A stretch of DNA of 64,000 bases from an uncultured Algibacter sp. (GTDB lineage Bacteria; Bacteroidota; Bacteroidia; Flavobacteriales; Flavobacteriaceae), in the NCBI RefSeq assembly GCF_947495925.1, contig NZ_CANMAU010000006.1, positions 5,001 to 69,000 on the forward strand. Reading direction: 5' to 3'. Below the pieces are notes generated by a model, which saw nothing but the letters and a program-made list of their open reading frames with translations, was not told the DNA's origin and did not search any database. The position numbers and the translations under genes are program-made. Shown piece by piece: positions 1-7,781 of this stretch. How positions within the stretch are numbered: position 1 is the first letter of the stretch; each line of letters opens with the position of its first letter.

Positions 1-107
1 TATTATTACAATCATGTTCTTTATTCAATATGTTAAGATATTTGTTTATCCTACGAGATAAACGCTGAAGACTAGAAGCGAAAGCCGATAGTCAGCAGCT
101 ATAACTT
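1..107 (+). other. 23S-5S rRNA spacer
   Basis: Non-coding sequence directly before the 5S rRNA. I see no clear 23S 3' end here, so the 23S gene most likely ends upstream of the window and this is transcribed spacer of the rRNA operon. No tRNA is visible in it. Confidence 0.6.
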
Positions 108-212
108 AAGGTGGTTATAGCGATGGGGCTCACCTCTTACCATTCCGAACAGAGAAGTTAAGCCCATTTGCGCCGATGGTACTACATTTGTGGGAGAGTA
201 GGTCGTTGCCTT
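108..212 (+). rRNA. rrf: 5S ribosomal RNA
   Basis: The stretch carries the conserved 5S core (CCATTCCGAACAGAGAAGTT) and the GTGGGAGAGTAGGTCG segment near the 3' end. The termini AAGGTGG and TTGCCTT pair as helix I, with G-U pairs, and fix the ends to within a few bases. It is the last gene of an rRNA operon that begins upstream of the window. Confidence 0.95.
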
Positions 213-217
213 TTTTG

Positions 218-251
218 AATCCTCAACATTTATTTGTTGAGGATTTTTTTT
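218..251 (+). terminator. rRNA operon terminator
   Basis: AATCCTCAACA pairs with TGTTGAGGATT around a short AT loop and is followed by a run of T. It lies six bases after the 5S rRNA. Confidence 0.85.
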
Positions 252-447
252 GCAATTAACTCAACAACTACTGTTAGAGTACATATCTATTCTTTTTTTA
301 TTGTATTTGCCTAATTGGGGTTGTTTTTGAGGATAACTAATTTTTTTATTCTAATAAATATTGGCACATTTGTGAGAGGCTTCTTCGAACGTGTTTAAAT
401 AAAAACTAGAGCCATAGCATAGTTAAATAACCCTGAATAATATTTTA

Positions 448-1794
448 ATGAATAATAGGCGTTTTATTAAATTCACTCTTTTTGTATTAATTATTGGATA
501 TTCAAATCTATATTATGGGCAATCCTACAAAATAGCTTGTTTAAATGACTATCCCCCATATTCATCTATAAATGAGCAAGGCAAGGCTACTGGCTTTTTA
601 ATAGATTGGTGGAATCTTTGGAGTGCCAAAGTGGGTATTGATATTACATTTATCCCAGGAAATACAGAGGACTGTATTAGTCGTTTGAATACCAATAAGG
701 TGGATGTCATTGCTGGTGCATTCTTTAGTGAAGAGCTGAATAAAGACTATGATTTTGGTGATCAAATTTTAAGTACACAAGCCATACTTTGCATTAAAAA
801 GGATTTGGATCCTGCAAGTATAGACAGTATTGGTTTTTTAGTGAGTATTGTAAAAAATGGATATACAGGTAATTATCTTGAAGAAAATCATCCAAGTTTA
901 GAACTTGATTTGCTTAATTCTAATAGAGAATTATATAGTGCAGTAGAGCAACAAAACATTGATGCGTTTGTCTATATAACACCAGAGGCTGTTCTTGATT
1001 TGGTGAAGGTTACTATTCCTGATGGTTATAAGCAATTTGAAGTATTATATTCCAATAACCTTAGACCTATGGTCAAAAAAGGGAATAAAAAAATATTGGC
1101 GGATATTATGAAAGGCTCAGAGGCTATGTCAAAGGAGGATTTACTTGAAGTGGCCACAAAATGGAATGTGTTTAAGGATAAAGTTACGGTTGATAGGACC
1201 TTATTATATGTTATCATTGGTATAATTGCTTTACTGGCGTTCGGCGTATTGTTATTTATAAAGCGTATCTTAAATAAGAAGAATAGTTTAGCTCGAAGAG
1301 TTTTTAATTTAGAAGAAGAAATTAGTAAGGGCGAATCAGACTTTTTAGAATTTAAATCGTCTTTACGATGGGATTATCATAAAAATGTTAAAAACAAGGT
1401 ATTGGAATTGGTGGTTGCAAAAACGATATCTGCATTTTTGAATTCGGATGGTGGGATACTTCTTATTGGAGTGAATGATGATGGAACTATTCTTGGTCTA
1501 GAAAATGATTATAATACATTAAGTAAAGCTAACCAAGATGGGTTTGTCTTGACTCTTACAACAGTTATAAATAATAGTCTGGGCAAGCAATCCCATAAGT
1601 ATATTAGTATTAAAATAGTTAAGTTAGGAGAAAAGGATGTTTGTGTGATAAAAATTGAAAAGAGTAAGACGCCAGTATTTTTAGTTAAAGGAGAAAAAGA
1701 AGAATTTTTCATAAGAGCATCAGCATCCTCTCAACCGCTAGGACTTAAAGATACCATGGCGTACATTAAATCCCATTGGCAATCTGAAAAATAA
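448..1794 (+). CDS. Periplasmic solute-binding domain fused to AlbA_2/Schlafen-like domain
   Basis: A 448-residue protein in three parts. Residues 1-25 look like a signal peptide. Residues 27 to about 240 resemble the SBP_bac_3 (type 2 periplasmic binding) fold, with a YPPYSSINEQGKATGFLIDW start typical of that family. A hydrophobic segment at about 252-274 crosses the membrane. From about 294 to the end is an AlbA_2 domain (divergent AAA_4, Schlafen-like): EFKSS, then ISAFLNSDGG and LLIGVNDDG. The layout is that of a one-component membrane sensor, with the ligand site in the periplasm and a nucleic-acid or nucleotide-handling domain in the cytoplasm. The ligand and output are unknown. The gene stands alone between the rRNA operon and tRNA-Phe and has its own terminator. 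Domain calls are by eye and fairly sure; the function is inference. Confidence 0.8.
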   Translation: MNNRRFIKFTLFVLIIGYSNLYYGQSYKIACLNDYPPYSSINEQGKATGFLIDWWNLWSAKVGIDITFIPGNTEDCISRLNTNKVDVIAGAFFSEELNKDYDFGDQILSTQAILCIKKDLDPASIDSIGFLVSIVKNGYTGNYLEENHPSLELDLLNSNRELYSAVEQQNIDAFVYITPEAVLDLVKVTIPDGYKQFEVLYSNNLRPMVKKGNKKILADIMKGSEAMSKEDLLEVATKWNVFKDKVTVDRTLLYVIIGIIALLAFGVLLFIKRILNKKNSLARRVFNLEEEISKGESDFLEFKSSLRWDYHKNVKNKVLELVVAKTISAFLNSDGGILLIGVNDDGTILGLENDYNTLSKANQDGFVLTLTTVINNSLGKQSHKYISIKIVKLGEKDVCVIKIEKSKTPVFLVKGEKEEFFIRASASSQPLGLKDTMAYIKSHWQSEK

Positions 1795-1815
1795 TCGGAC
1801 CAAAGTCACTAAAAC

Positions 1816-1850
1816 AAAAAATCCCGAAAACAAATGTTTCGGGATTTTTT
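1816..1850. terminator. Bidirectional terminator
   Basis: A stem built on ATCCCGAAA/TTTCGGGAT with a T-run on the plus side and an A-run on the other. It can end both the sensor gene on the plus strand and transcripts through tRNA-Phe on the minus strand. Confidence 0.85.
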
Positions 1851-1852
1851 TG

Positions 1853-1925
1853 TGGTACCTCCAGGAATCGAACCAGGGACACAAGGATTTTCAGTCCTTT
1901 GCTCTACCAACTGAGCTAAGGTACC
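1853..1925 (-). tRNA. tRNA-Phe (GAA)
   Basis: The minus strand reads GGTACCT, TAGCTCAGTTGGTAGAGC, an anticodon arm with GAA in the loop (CTGAAAA), then GGTTCGATTCC and AGGTACCA. The 7-bp acceptor stem is perfect. The 3' CCA is not encoded. Confidence 0.97.
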
Positions 1926-2105
1926 TCGCCAAAGCGGTTGCAAATATATATTCATTTTTACTATTCGCCAAATGAAACCGTTAAAAAATCCTTTTTATTT
2001 TTTTAATTTCTAATTTGAAATTTATAATTAATTTGTTCTTAATAATATAGGCATATTTGGAATAATTATTGTTACTCGTTTTGTAAATTTGATATTTAAA
2101 AGGGA

Positions 2106-2837
2106 ATGAATTTAATTATAGATGTTGGTAATTCTTTTGTGAAACTTGCTGTTTTTAATAATGGTAAATTGGCGCACAATGAGACTGTTGAACCAGAATA
2201 TATTTTGAAACATGTTCAAGTTTTAAAGCAGAATTATTCTGATATCGAAAAAGCTATTATCTCATCTGTAGGAAAGCTTAAGCGAGCAGATTTAGAAATT
2301 ATTAAGAAGGATTTCGATTTACTTGAACTTGATACCCAAACGAACCTCCCTTTTAAAAATTTATATAAAACACCAAAAACTTTAGGTGTTGATAGAATGG
2401 CCTTGGTTGCCGCTTCAGTGAAAACATATTCGAGCAAAAATGTTCTCATTATCGACTCAGGAACATGTATGACTTTTGATTTTGTAAATAGCGAAAATCA
2501 TTACTTAGGGGGAGCAATTTCACCGGGATTAAATATGAGATATCGGTCGTTGAATAATTTAACCGCAAATTTACCGTTATTAGAGGCAACTTTGCCAGAT
2601 AGTGTTATTGGAAATTCAACTGAAGAATCCATACATTCTGGTGTTGTAAATGGTATTTTAAATGAAATAACCGGAGCTATAGAAATGTATAAATTGAAAT
2701 ATTCAGATTTAACAGTTATTTTAACAGGTGGTGATGCCAAATTCTTGTCTAAACAATTAAAAAGTAGCATATTTGCCAATCCTAATTTTCTTTTAGAAGG
2801 ATTGGACTATATTTTACAATTTAACACAAACGAATGA
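2106..2837 (+). CDS. coaX: Type III pantothenate kinase
   Basis: Phosphorylates pantothenate, the first step of coenzyme A synthesis in the cytoplasm. The 243-residue length fits the CoaX family. The N-terminus MNLIIDVGNSFVKLAVF is the phosphate-binding motif of the ASKHA fold. TLGVDRMAL, IDSGTCMTFDF and GGAISPGLNMR are the other family motifs, and LTGGDA lies near the C-terminus. CoaX enzymes are known for poor ATP affinity and a need for a monovalent cation. The stop overlaps the start of the next gene (ATGA), so the two are co-transcribed. Confidence 0.95.
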   Translation: MNLIIDVGNSFVKLAVFNNGKLAHNETVEPEYILKHVQVLKQNYSDIEKAIISSVGKLKRADLEIIKKDFDLLELDTQTNLPFKNLYKTPKTLGVDRMALVAASVKTYSSKNVLIIDSGTCMTFDFVNSENHYLGGAISPGLNMRYRSLNNLTANLPLLEATLPDSVIGNSTEESIHSGVVNGILNEITGAIEMYKLKYSDLTVILTGGDAKFLSKQLKSSIFANPNFLLEGLDYILQFNTNE

Positions 2838-4144
2838 TTAAAAAACTTGTACTAGTTTTAATTGCATTAGTGGCAATTCAAAGTTATAGTCAAGAGGCAA
2901 CGGCCTCACCTTATTCTTTTTATGGTATTGGAAGTCTAAATTTTAAGGGTACTGTCGAAAATAGAAGTATGGGAGGTTTAAGTATTTATACAGATAGTAT
3001 ACATGTAAATTTACGTAACCCAGCTTCATATGGAGGTGATAATTTGGCTATGTGGGGTGGTGAATCTAGACCGGTAACCTATACCATGGGTGGGAGTTTT
3101 AAGAAAACGGATTTAAAGAGTGAAACAAGTAAAGGAAAAGCGCAATCTACAACCTTTAACTATTTAGCCATGTCTATTCCTCTTGGGAAATTAGGTTTTG
3201 GAATTGGTATTATGCCTTATACTTCTGTAGGTTACAGGTTGGAGTCCTTAAATGATGATGGAGATATTGCAAATAAATTTAATGGAGAAGGCGGTTTGAA
3301 TCGTGTATTCTTGGGTACAGGTTATCAGGTTACTAAGGGATTATCTCTTGGCGTGGATTTTCAATACAATTTTGGAAATATCCAAAATAATGTTGTCTCA
3401 TTTCAATATGACGATGGTGTTCCGGTGCAATACCAGTCTAGAGAAATTAATCGATCAGACTTGAGTGGTTTTACTATGAATTTTGGAGTGTCATTCAAAA
3501 GAAAACTAAACGAAAGACTGGAGCTGGTAACAGGGGCAACTTATTCGCCCGAAGCGACATTGGTTTCTGCTAACGAACGCGTTTTTTCTGCTATAACCAT
3601 TAATCAGACTACGGGTAGAGAAATACCTGTAAATACGGTTACTGCAGATTTGGATGCCTTAGGTTTGGCAAAAACAGATTTAATAATACCTTCAAAATTC
3701 ACTTTTGGACTTGGTATTGGACAGGTTAGAAATTGGTTTATAGGTGCAGAATACTTATTTCAGGAATCAAGTAAATTTTCAAATGTGCTATACAGTACTA
3801 ATATTACAGCTTATGAAGATGCATCTACATTCTCTGTTGGCGGGTTCTTTATTCCGCAATATAATTCGTTCTCAAGTTATTTTAAAAGAGCGGTTTATAG
3901 GGCTGGGGTGCGTCTTGAAAAAACAGGTTTAAAAATTAATGATGAGTCTATAAAAGAGTTTGGCATATCTTTTGGAGTAGGATTACCGATTGGAGATACA
4001 AGATTGTTATCAAACGCAAATATTGGTTTCGAATTCGGACAACGTGGAACGACAAAGAACAATTTAATTCAAGAGAATTTTATAAATATTCAATTAAGCT
4101 TATCTTTGAACGATAGATGGTTTCAGAAAAGAAAATTTCAATAA
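2834..4144 (+). CDS. Outer-membrane beta-barrel protein
   Basis: A 436-residue protein with a signal peptide (about residues 1-19, ending SYSQ). After it come many alternating strands rich in Gly and aromatic residues (GFGIGIMPYTSVGYRL, LGVDFQYNFG, FIGAEYLF), ending in a segment that suits a beta-barrel C-terminus. It most resembles the loose OMPP1/FadL-like putative outer-membrane proteins of Flavobacteriia that follow coaX. The substrate is not known. It overlaps coaX by four bases and is followed after 19 bases by the TPR gene, so the group reads as one operon. Confidence 0.75.
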   Translation: MIKKLVLVLIALVAIQSYSQEATASPYSFYGIGSLNFKGTVENRSMGGLSIYTDSIHVNLRNPASYGGDNLAMWGGESRPVTYTMGGSFKKTDLKSETSKGKAQSTTFNYLAMSIPLGKLGFGIGIMPYTSVGYRLESLNDDGDIANKFNGEGGLNRVFLGTGYQVTKGLSLGVDFQYNFGNIQNNVVSFQYDDGVPVQYQSREINRSDLSGFTMNFGVSFKRKLNERLELVTGATYSPEATLVSANERVFSAITINQTTGREIPVNTVTADLDALGLAKTDLIIPSKFTFGLGIGQVRNWFIGAEYLFQESSKFSNVLYSTNITAYEDASTFSVGGFFIPQYNSFSSYFKRAVYRAGVRLEKTGLKINDESIKEFGISFGVGLPIGDTRLLSNANIGFEFGQRGTTKNNLIQENFINIQLSLSLNDRWFQKRKFQ

Positions 4145-4163
4145 AAAGTACAACACTATTATT

Positions 4164-5543
4164 ATGAAAACAAAAATTACATTATTGGTATTATTATTTA
4201 TGGGGATAAATGTTGGTTTTGCTCAACAAGATGAAGAATGTCTTACCAAACTTTCAATATTCCATGAGTATACAAAAGCTAAGAATTATGATGCGGCATA
4301 CGAACCTTGGATGGCTGTGAGAAATAAATGTCCAAAGTTTAATAATGCTATTTATGTTGATGGAGAAAAAATATTAAATCATAAAATAAAGAATTCGGAA
4401 GGAGCTGAAAAAACTGCTTTTATTAATGATTTGATTAAGTTATGGGATGTGCGTGGAGAACATTTTCCTAGTAAAACTCCTAAAGGAGAATACTTAGCAA
4501 AAGGTTGTCAGTTAAAATATGATAACAGGGATGCTCTTGGATTATCTAAAGATGAATTATATGTGTGCTTTGATGAGGCCTACCATATGGACAAGGATTC
4601 TTTTACTAATCCTAAAAGTTTGTATACGTATTTTTCTTTAATGGTTGATTTATTTGATGAAGGAAAGAAGCCTGCCAAAGATTTGTTTAATAAGTATGAT
4701 GATATTGTTGAGAAGGTTGAAGATGAAGTTAAAAATTATTCTGAAAAACTAAATAAGCTTATTGAAAAAGAAGATGGAGGAACAGCATTAACTAAAAAAG
4801 AAAATAGTTACAAGAAGTATTATTCGAGTTATTTGAAGGCTTACGATCAGATTTCTGGAAGTATAGATCAAAAATTAGGGGACAGAGCAAACTGTGAAAA
4901 CTTGATTCCTTTATATCAAAAAGACTTTGAAGAAAATAAAAACGATGCCGTTTGGTTACAAAGAGCTGCTGGTAAAATGTCTGAAAAGGAATGTACTGAT
5001 GATCCATTATTCTTTAAGTTAGTAAATGCATATCATGAGTTGAGTCCTTCGGCAAATTCAGCTTATTATTTAGGTTTATTAAAAGATAAAGAAAACAAAC
5101 CTAATGAAGCGATTAAGTTTTACGAGCAGGCAATTAGTTTAGAAACCGATAATTTCAAGAAATCTAAACTATACTACAGAATTGCTACTAAAATGAAAGC
5201 GAAGCGTAGCTACGGTAAGGCTAGAAACTATTACAGACAAGCTTTAAAACTTAACCCTTCAAATGGTAGACCATATATAGCAATTGCTGCCATGTATGCG
5301 GCTAGTGCTAACAATTGTGGAGATACTAATTTCGATAAAAGAGCGGTATATTGGTTAGCAGCAAGTGAAGCGAACAAAGCGGCTCGTGTTGATCCTACAA
5401 TGAAGAAAGCAGCGGCACAATCATCTGCTAACTATAAGGCTAAGGCGCCTTCAAAAGCTGAAATATTTAGTTCGGGAAGAGCTGGCCAAACCATTAAAAT
5501 TGGTTGTTGGATCGGAGCTTCGGTTACAGTGCCAAGTATTTAA
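4164..5543 (+). CDS. Secreted TPR-repeat protein
   Basis: A 459-residue protein with a signal peptide (residues 1-20, ending VGFA-QQ). Helical repeats at roughly 285-385 fit tetratricopeptide repeats: SAYYLGLLKDKENKPNEAIK, then YYRIATKMKAKRSYGKARNY and YYRQALKLNPSNGRPYIAIA. The first 280 residues are charged and helical without a named domain. It is likely periplasmic and a protein-interaction scaffold. It sits between the beta-barrel gene and lptC, which suggests an envelope-assembly role. The stop codon overlaps the start of lptC (TAATG). Confidence 0.8.
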   Translation: MKTKITLLVLLFMGINVGFAQQDEECLTKLSIFHEYTKAKNYDAAYEPWMAVRNKCPKFNNAIYVDGEKILNHKIKNSEGAEKTAFINDLIKLWDVRGEHFPSKTPKGEYLAKGCQLKYDNRDALGLSKDELYVCFDEAYHMDKDSFTNPKSLYTYFSLMVDLFDEGKKPAKDLFNKYDDIVEKVEDEVKNYSEKLNKLIEKEDGGTALTKKENSYKKYYSSYLKAYDQISGSIDQKLGDRANCENLIPLYQKDFEENKNDAVWLQRAAGKMSEKECTDDPLFFKLVNAYHELSPSANSAYYLGLLKDKENKPNEAIKFYEQAISLETDNFKKSKLYYRIATKMKAKRSYGKARNYYRQALKLNPSNGRPYIAIAAMYAASANNCGDTNFDKRAVYWLAASEANKAARVDPTMKKAAAQSSANYKAKAPSKAEIFSSGRAGQTIKIGCWIGASVTVPSI

Positions 5544-6097
5544 TGAGAATAAAATATATATATAGTATTAAAAACATAGTCACCGTTGTTGCGGTGACTA
5601 TGTTTTTTTCATGTAATGACAGTTTTAAGCAAGTCCAAAAGATTGGAATATCGGAGAATGAACCCATAGGAGTTGATTATGAGCTTAATTTAAAATATAC
5701 AGATTCGGGTAGAGTTACTGCAAACCTATTGAGCACTAAAGCTTTGGATTATACAAATAGAGATTTTCCGTTTAGGGAGTTTGTGGATGGCGTAACCCTT
5801 TATGTTTATGATAAAGAAAATAAAAAAAGTACGGTATTAGCAGATTATGCAATTGTTTATACCAAAAATAATTTAATTGATTTACAAAATAATGTTGTTA
5901 TTACTACTAGTGATGGTAGTGTTTTAAAAACAGATCAATTATATTATGATCAAAAAAAAGAATGGCTTTACACTAATTATCCTGTATCTTTTCAAACCAA
6001 GCAGGATATTATTAATGGCAACGGTTTTGACTCGAATTCAAAATTCACAAATGCCGAAGTACTTGAGGTAACAGGTATAATTACTTTAGAGGATTAA
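5543..6097 (+). CDS. lptC: LptC-like LPS export lipoprotein
   Basis: Resembles LptC, the periplasmic bridge that passes lipopolysaccharide from the LptBFG transporter to LptA. I chose the ATG at 5543, which overlaps the upstream stop as TAATG, over a longer frame from 5504 that would run 40 bases into the TPR gene. From this start the 184-residue product has a hydrophobic N-terminus and a lipobox-like VTMFFSC. A beta-jellyroll-like pattern follows: ADYAIVY, NLIDLQNNVVITTSDGSVL and LYYDQKKEWLYTNYPVSF are typical of the LptC/OstA fold. The assignment is good but rests on pattern alone. Confidence 0.8.
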   Translation: MRIKYIYSIKNIVTVVAVTMFFSCNDSFKQVQKIGISENEPIGVDYELNLKYTDSGRVTANLLSTKALDYTNRDFPFREFVDGVTLYVYDKENKKSTVLADYAIVYTKNNLIDLQNNVVITTSDGSVLKTDQLYYDQKKEWLYTNYPVSFQTKQDIINGNGFDSNSKFTNAEVLEVTGIITLED

Positions 6098-6161
6098 TTT
6101 TTCTTTTTAAAAACCATCTTTTCAATTTTAAGTATCTTTACATTCTAATTAAATTTCAATA

Positions 6162-6353
6162 ATGAAGTATTCTAAAATTTTTCAATATGCCTATTTGGTT
6201 TTTGCTGTTTTGTTCACCTACGACGGTATTTCAAAATGGGGTAATGGTACTAATGGCGCATATATATCTTTAGGATTAGCAGGGTTAGCTGTTTTTATGT
6301 ATTTCTTTAGAAGAAAATTCAGTAAGAAATTTGGAAACAAAAGTAACTCCTAG
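6162..6353 (+). CDS. Small two-helix membrane protein
   Basis: A 63-residue protein with two hydrophobic helices (about residues 8-24 and 30-48) and a basic C-terminus (RRKFSKKFGNK). I do not recognise a family. It lies three bases before the next gene and in the same direction as lptC, so it is probably part of the same operon. The position suggests an accessory role at the membrane, which is inference. Confidence 0.65.
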   Translation: MKYSKIFQYAYLVFAVLFTYDGISKWGNGTNGAYISLGLAGLAVFMYFFRRKFSKKFGNKSNS

Positions 6354-6356
6354 TTA

Positions 6357-7646
6357 ATGAGTATTTATGTAATTATTATAATTGCATCTTTAATTCTTTC
6401 TGCTTTTTTCTCGGGAATGGAAATAGCTTATGTGTCATCTAACAAGATACATATTGAAATAGAGAAAAAGCAAGATGGTTTGTTGGCTAAAGCTTTAACA
6501 AGACTTACTGCAAAACCTTCAAAGTTTATAACCACAATGCTAATAGGTAATAATATAGCTCTGGTTATTTATGGGTTTTTTATGGGAGATTTACTAATAA
6601 CTTGGTTTCAATCTTTATTGCCCACTCCATATAGTTTTGTTGATTACTTATTAACAGATTGGAGTTTATTGTCGCAAACAGTCATTTCTACATTTATAAT
6701 TCTTATTACAGCAGAGTTTTTACCGAAAGTTTTTTTTCAAATTTATTCAAACACGTTGATTAAGGCACTAGCTATACCGGCATATATCTTTTATGTTCTT
6801 TTTACGTTTATATCAGATTTTGTGATTTGGATTTCAGATTTTGTTCTTAGGGTTTTTTTTAAAACCGAAGGTGATCAAATACAATTGGCATTTACAAAAG
6901 TTGAGTTGGGTAATTACATTAGTGAACAAATGGAGGCTGTAGAGGCCCATGAAGACGTAGATAGTGAGATTCAAATATTTCAAAATGCACTTGAGTTTTC
7001 TGAGGTAAAAGCTAGAGAAGTTATGGTGCCCCGTACCGAAATTATCGGAGTGGAAATTAATGATTCCATAAAGTCTTTGAATACGTTATTTACTGAAACA
7101 GGAAGAACCAAAATAATAGTTTATCAAGATAATATTGATGATATTTTGGGGTATGTACATTCTTTTGAGTTATTTAAAAAAGCGAATAGTATAAAAGCTA
7201 TGTTAACACCTGTAGAATTTGTTCCAGAGACCGTACTTATTAAAGATGTTCTAAATGTATTAACAAAAAAAAGAAGAAGTATTGCTGTTGTTTTGGATGA
7301 ATATGGAGGAACCTCAGGCATCATGACTGTTGAAGACATCGTAGAGGAACTTTTTGGTGAAATTGAAGATGAGCACGATTCTGTAGATTTAATTGAAGAG
7401 GTTATTGATGAGGAGGTGTATAAATTTTCGGCGCGACTAGAAGTAGACTATATTAATGAAACTTATAAGATAGAACTCCCAGAAAGTGAGAATTATGAAA
7501 CCCTAGGAGGACTTATTGTTAACCATGCCGAGGAGATCCCCACTCAAAACGATATTGTTAAAATGGATTCGTTTCAGTTTACCATTTTAGAAGTATCAAA
7601 TACTAAAATAGACTTGGTAGAACTTAAAGTTTTGAAGGAAGATTAA
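6357..7646 (+). CDS. CNNM/CBS/CorC membrane protein (hemolysin C family)
   Basis: A 429-residue protein of the CNNM (DUF21)-CBS-CorC_HlyC family, thought to act in magnesium or cation efflux. Residues 1 to about 190 hold the CNNM transmembrane domain with FFSGMEIAYVSSNK near the start. About 205-330 is a CBS pair that begins with AREVMVPRTEI and includes VVLDEYGGTSGIMTVEDIVEELFGEI. The end is the CorC_HlyC domain (YETLGGLIVNHAEEIP). Members are often annotated as hemolysins, but there is little support for that name. A related protein, GldE, works in gliding; its gene normally sits by ssb and gldD, which are absent here, so I do not call it GldE. Confidence 0.85.
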   Translation: MSIYVIIIIASLILSAFFSGMEIAYVSSNKIHIEIEKKQDGLLAKALTRLTAKPSKFITTMLIGNNIALVIYGFFMGDLLITWFQSLLPTPYSFVDYLLTDWSLLSQTVISTFIILITAEFLPKVFFQIYSNTLIKALAIPAYIFYVLFTFISDFVIWISDFVLRVFFKTEGDQIQLAFTKVELGNYISEQMEAVEAHEDVDSEIQIFQNALEFSEVKAREVMVPRTEIIGVEINDSIKSLNTLFTETGRTKIIVYQDNIDDILGYVHSFELFKKANSIKAMLTPVEFVPETVLIKDVLNVLTKKRRSIAVVLDEYGGTSGIMTVEDIVEELFGEIEDEHDSVDLIEEVIDEEVYKFSARLEVDYINETYKIELPESENYETLGGLIVNHAEEIPTQNDIVKMDSFQFTILEVSNTKIDLVELKVLKED

Positions 7647-7781
7647 AATCCTATAATCTCCTTTTATTATTGGATAGAAATTGGTATTTTCGCGCACGAT
7701 ATTTTCGTCAAATTAGTAAAATTGACACCAACTTAACAAGCAATCTTCAATAAATTGGAGTTTTAAAAATTAAATTTTCAA

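Noticed and set aside
1-107. 3' end of 23S rRNA in the window
   Set aside because: I could not recognise a conserved 23S end; treated as spacer.
2057-2091. Promoter of coaX from TAAATTTG at 2084
   Set aside because: The -7 match is good but no TTG is at the right distance and the box is only 14 bases from the start codon.
6357-7646. Calling the CNNM/CorC protein GldE
   Set aside because: The gliding gene neighbours (ssb, gldD) are missing; the domain layout alone does not separate GldE from other family members.
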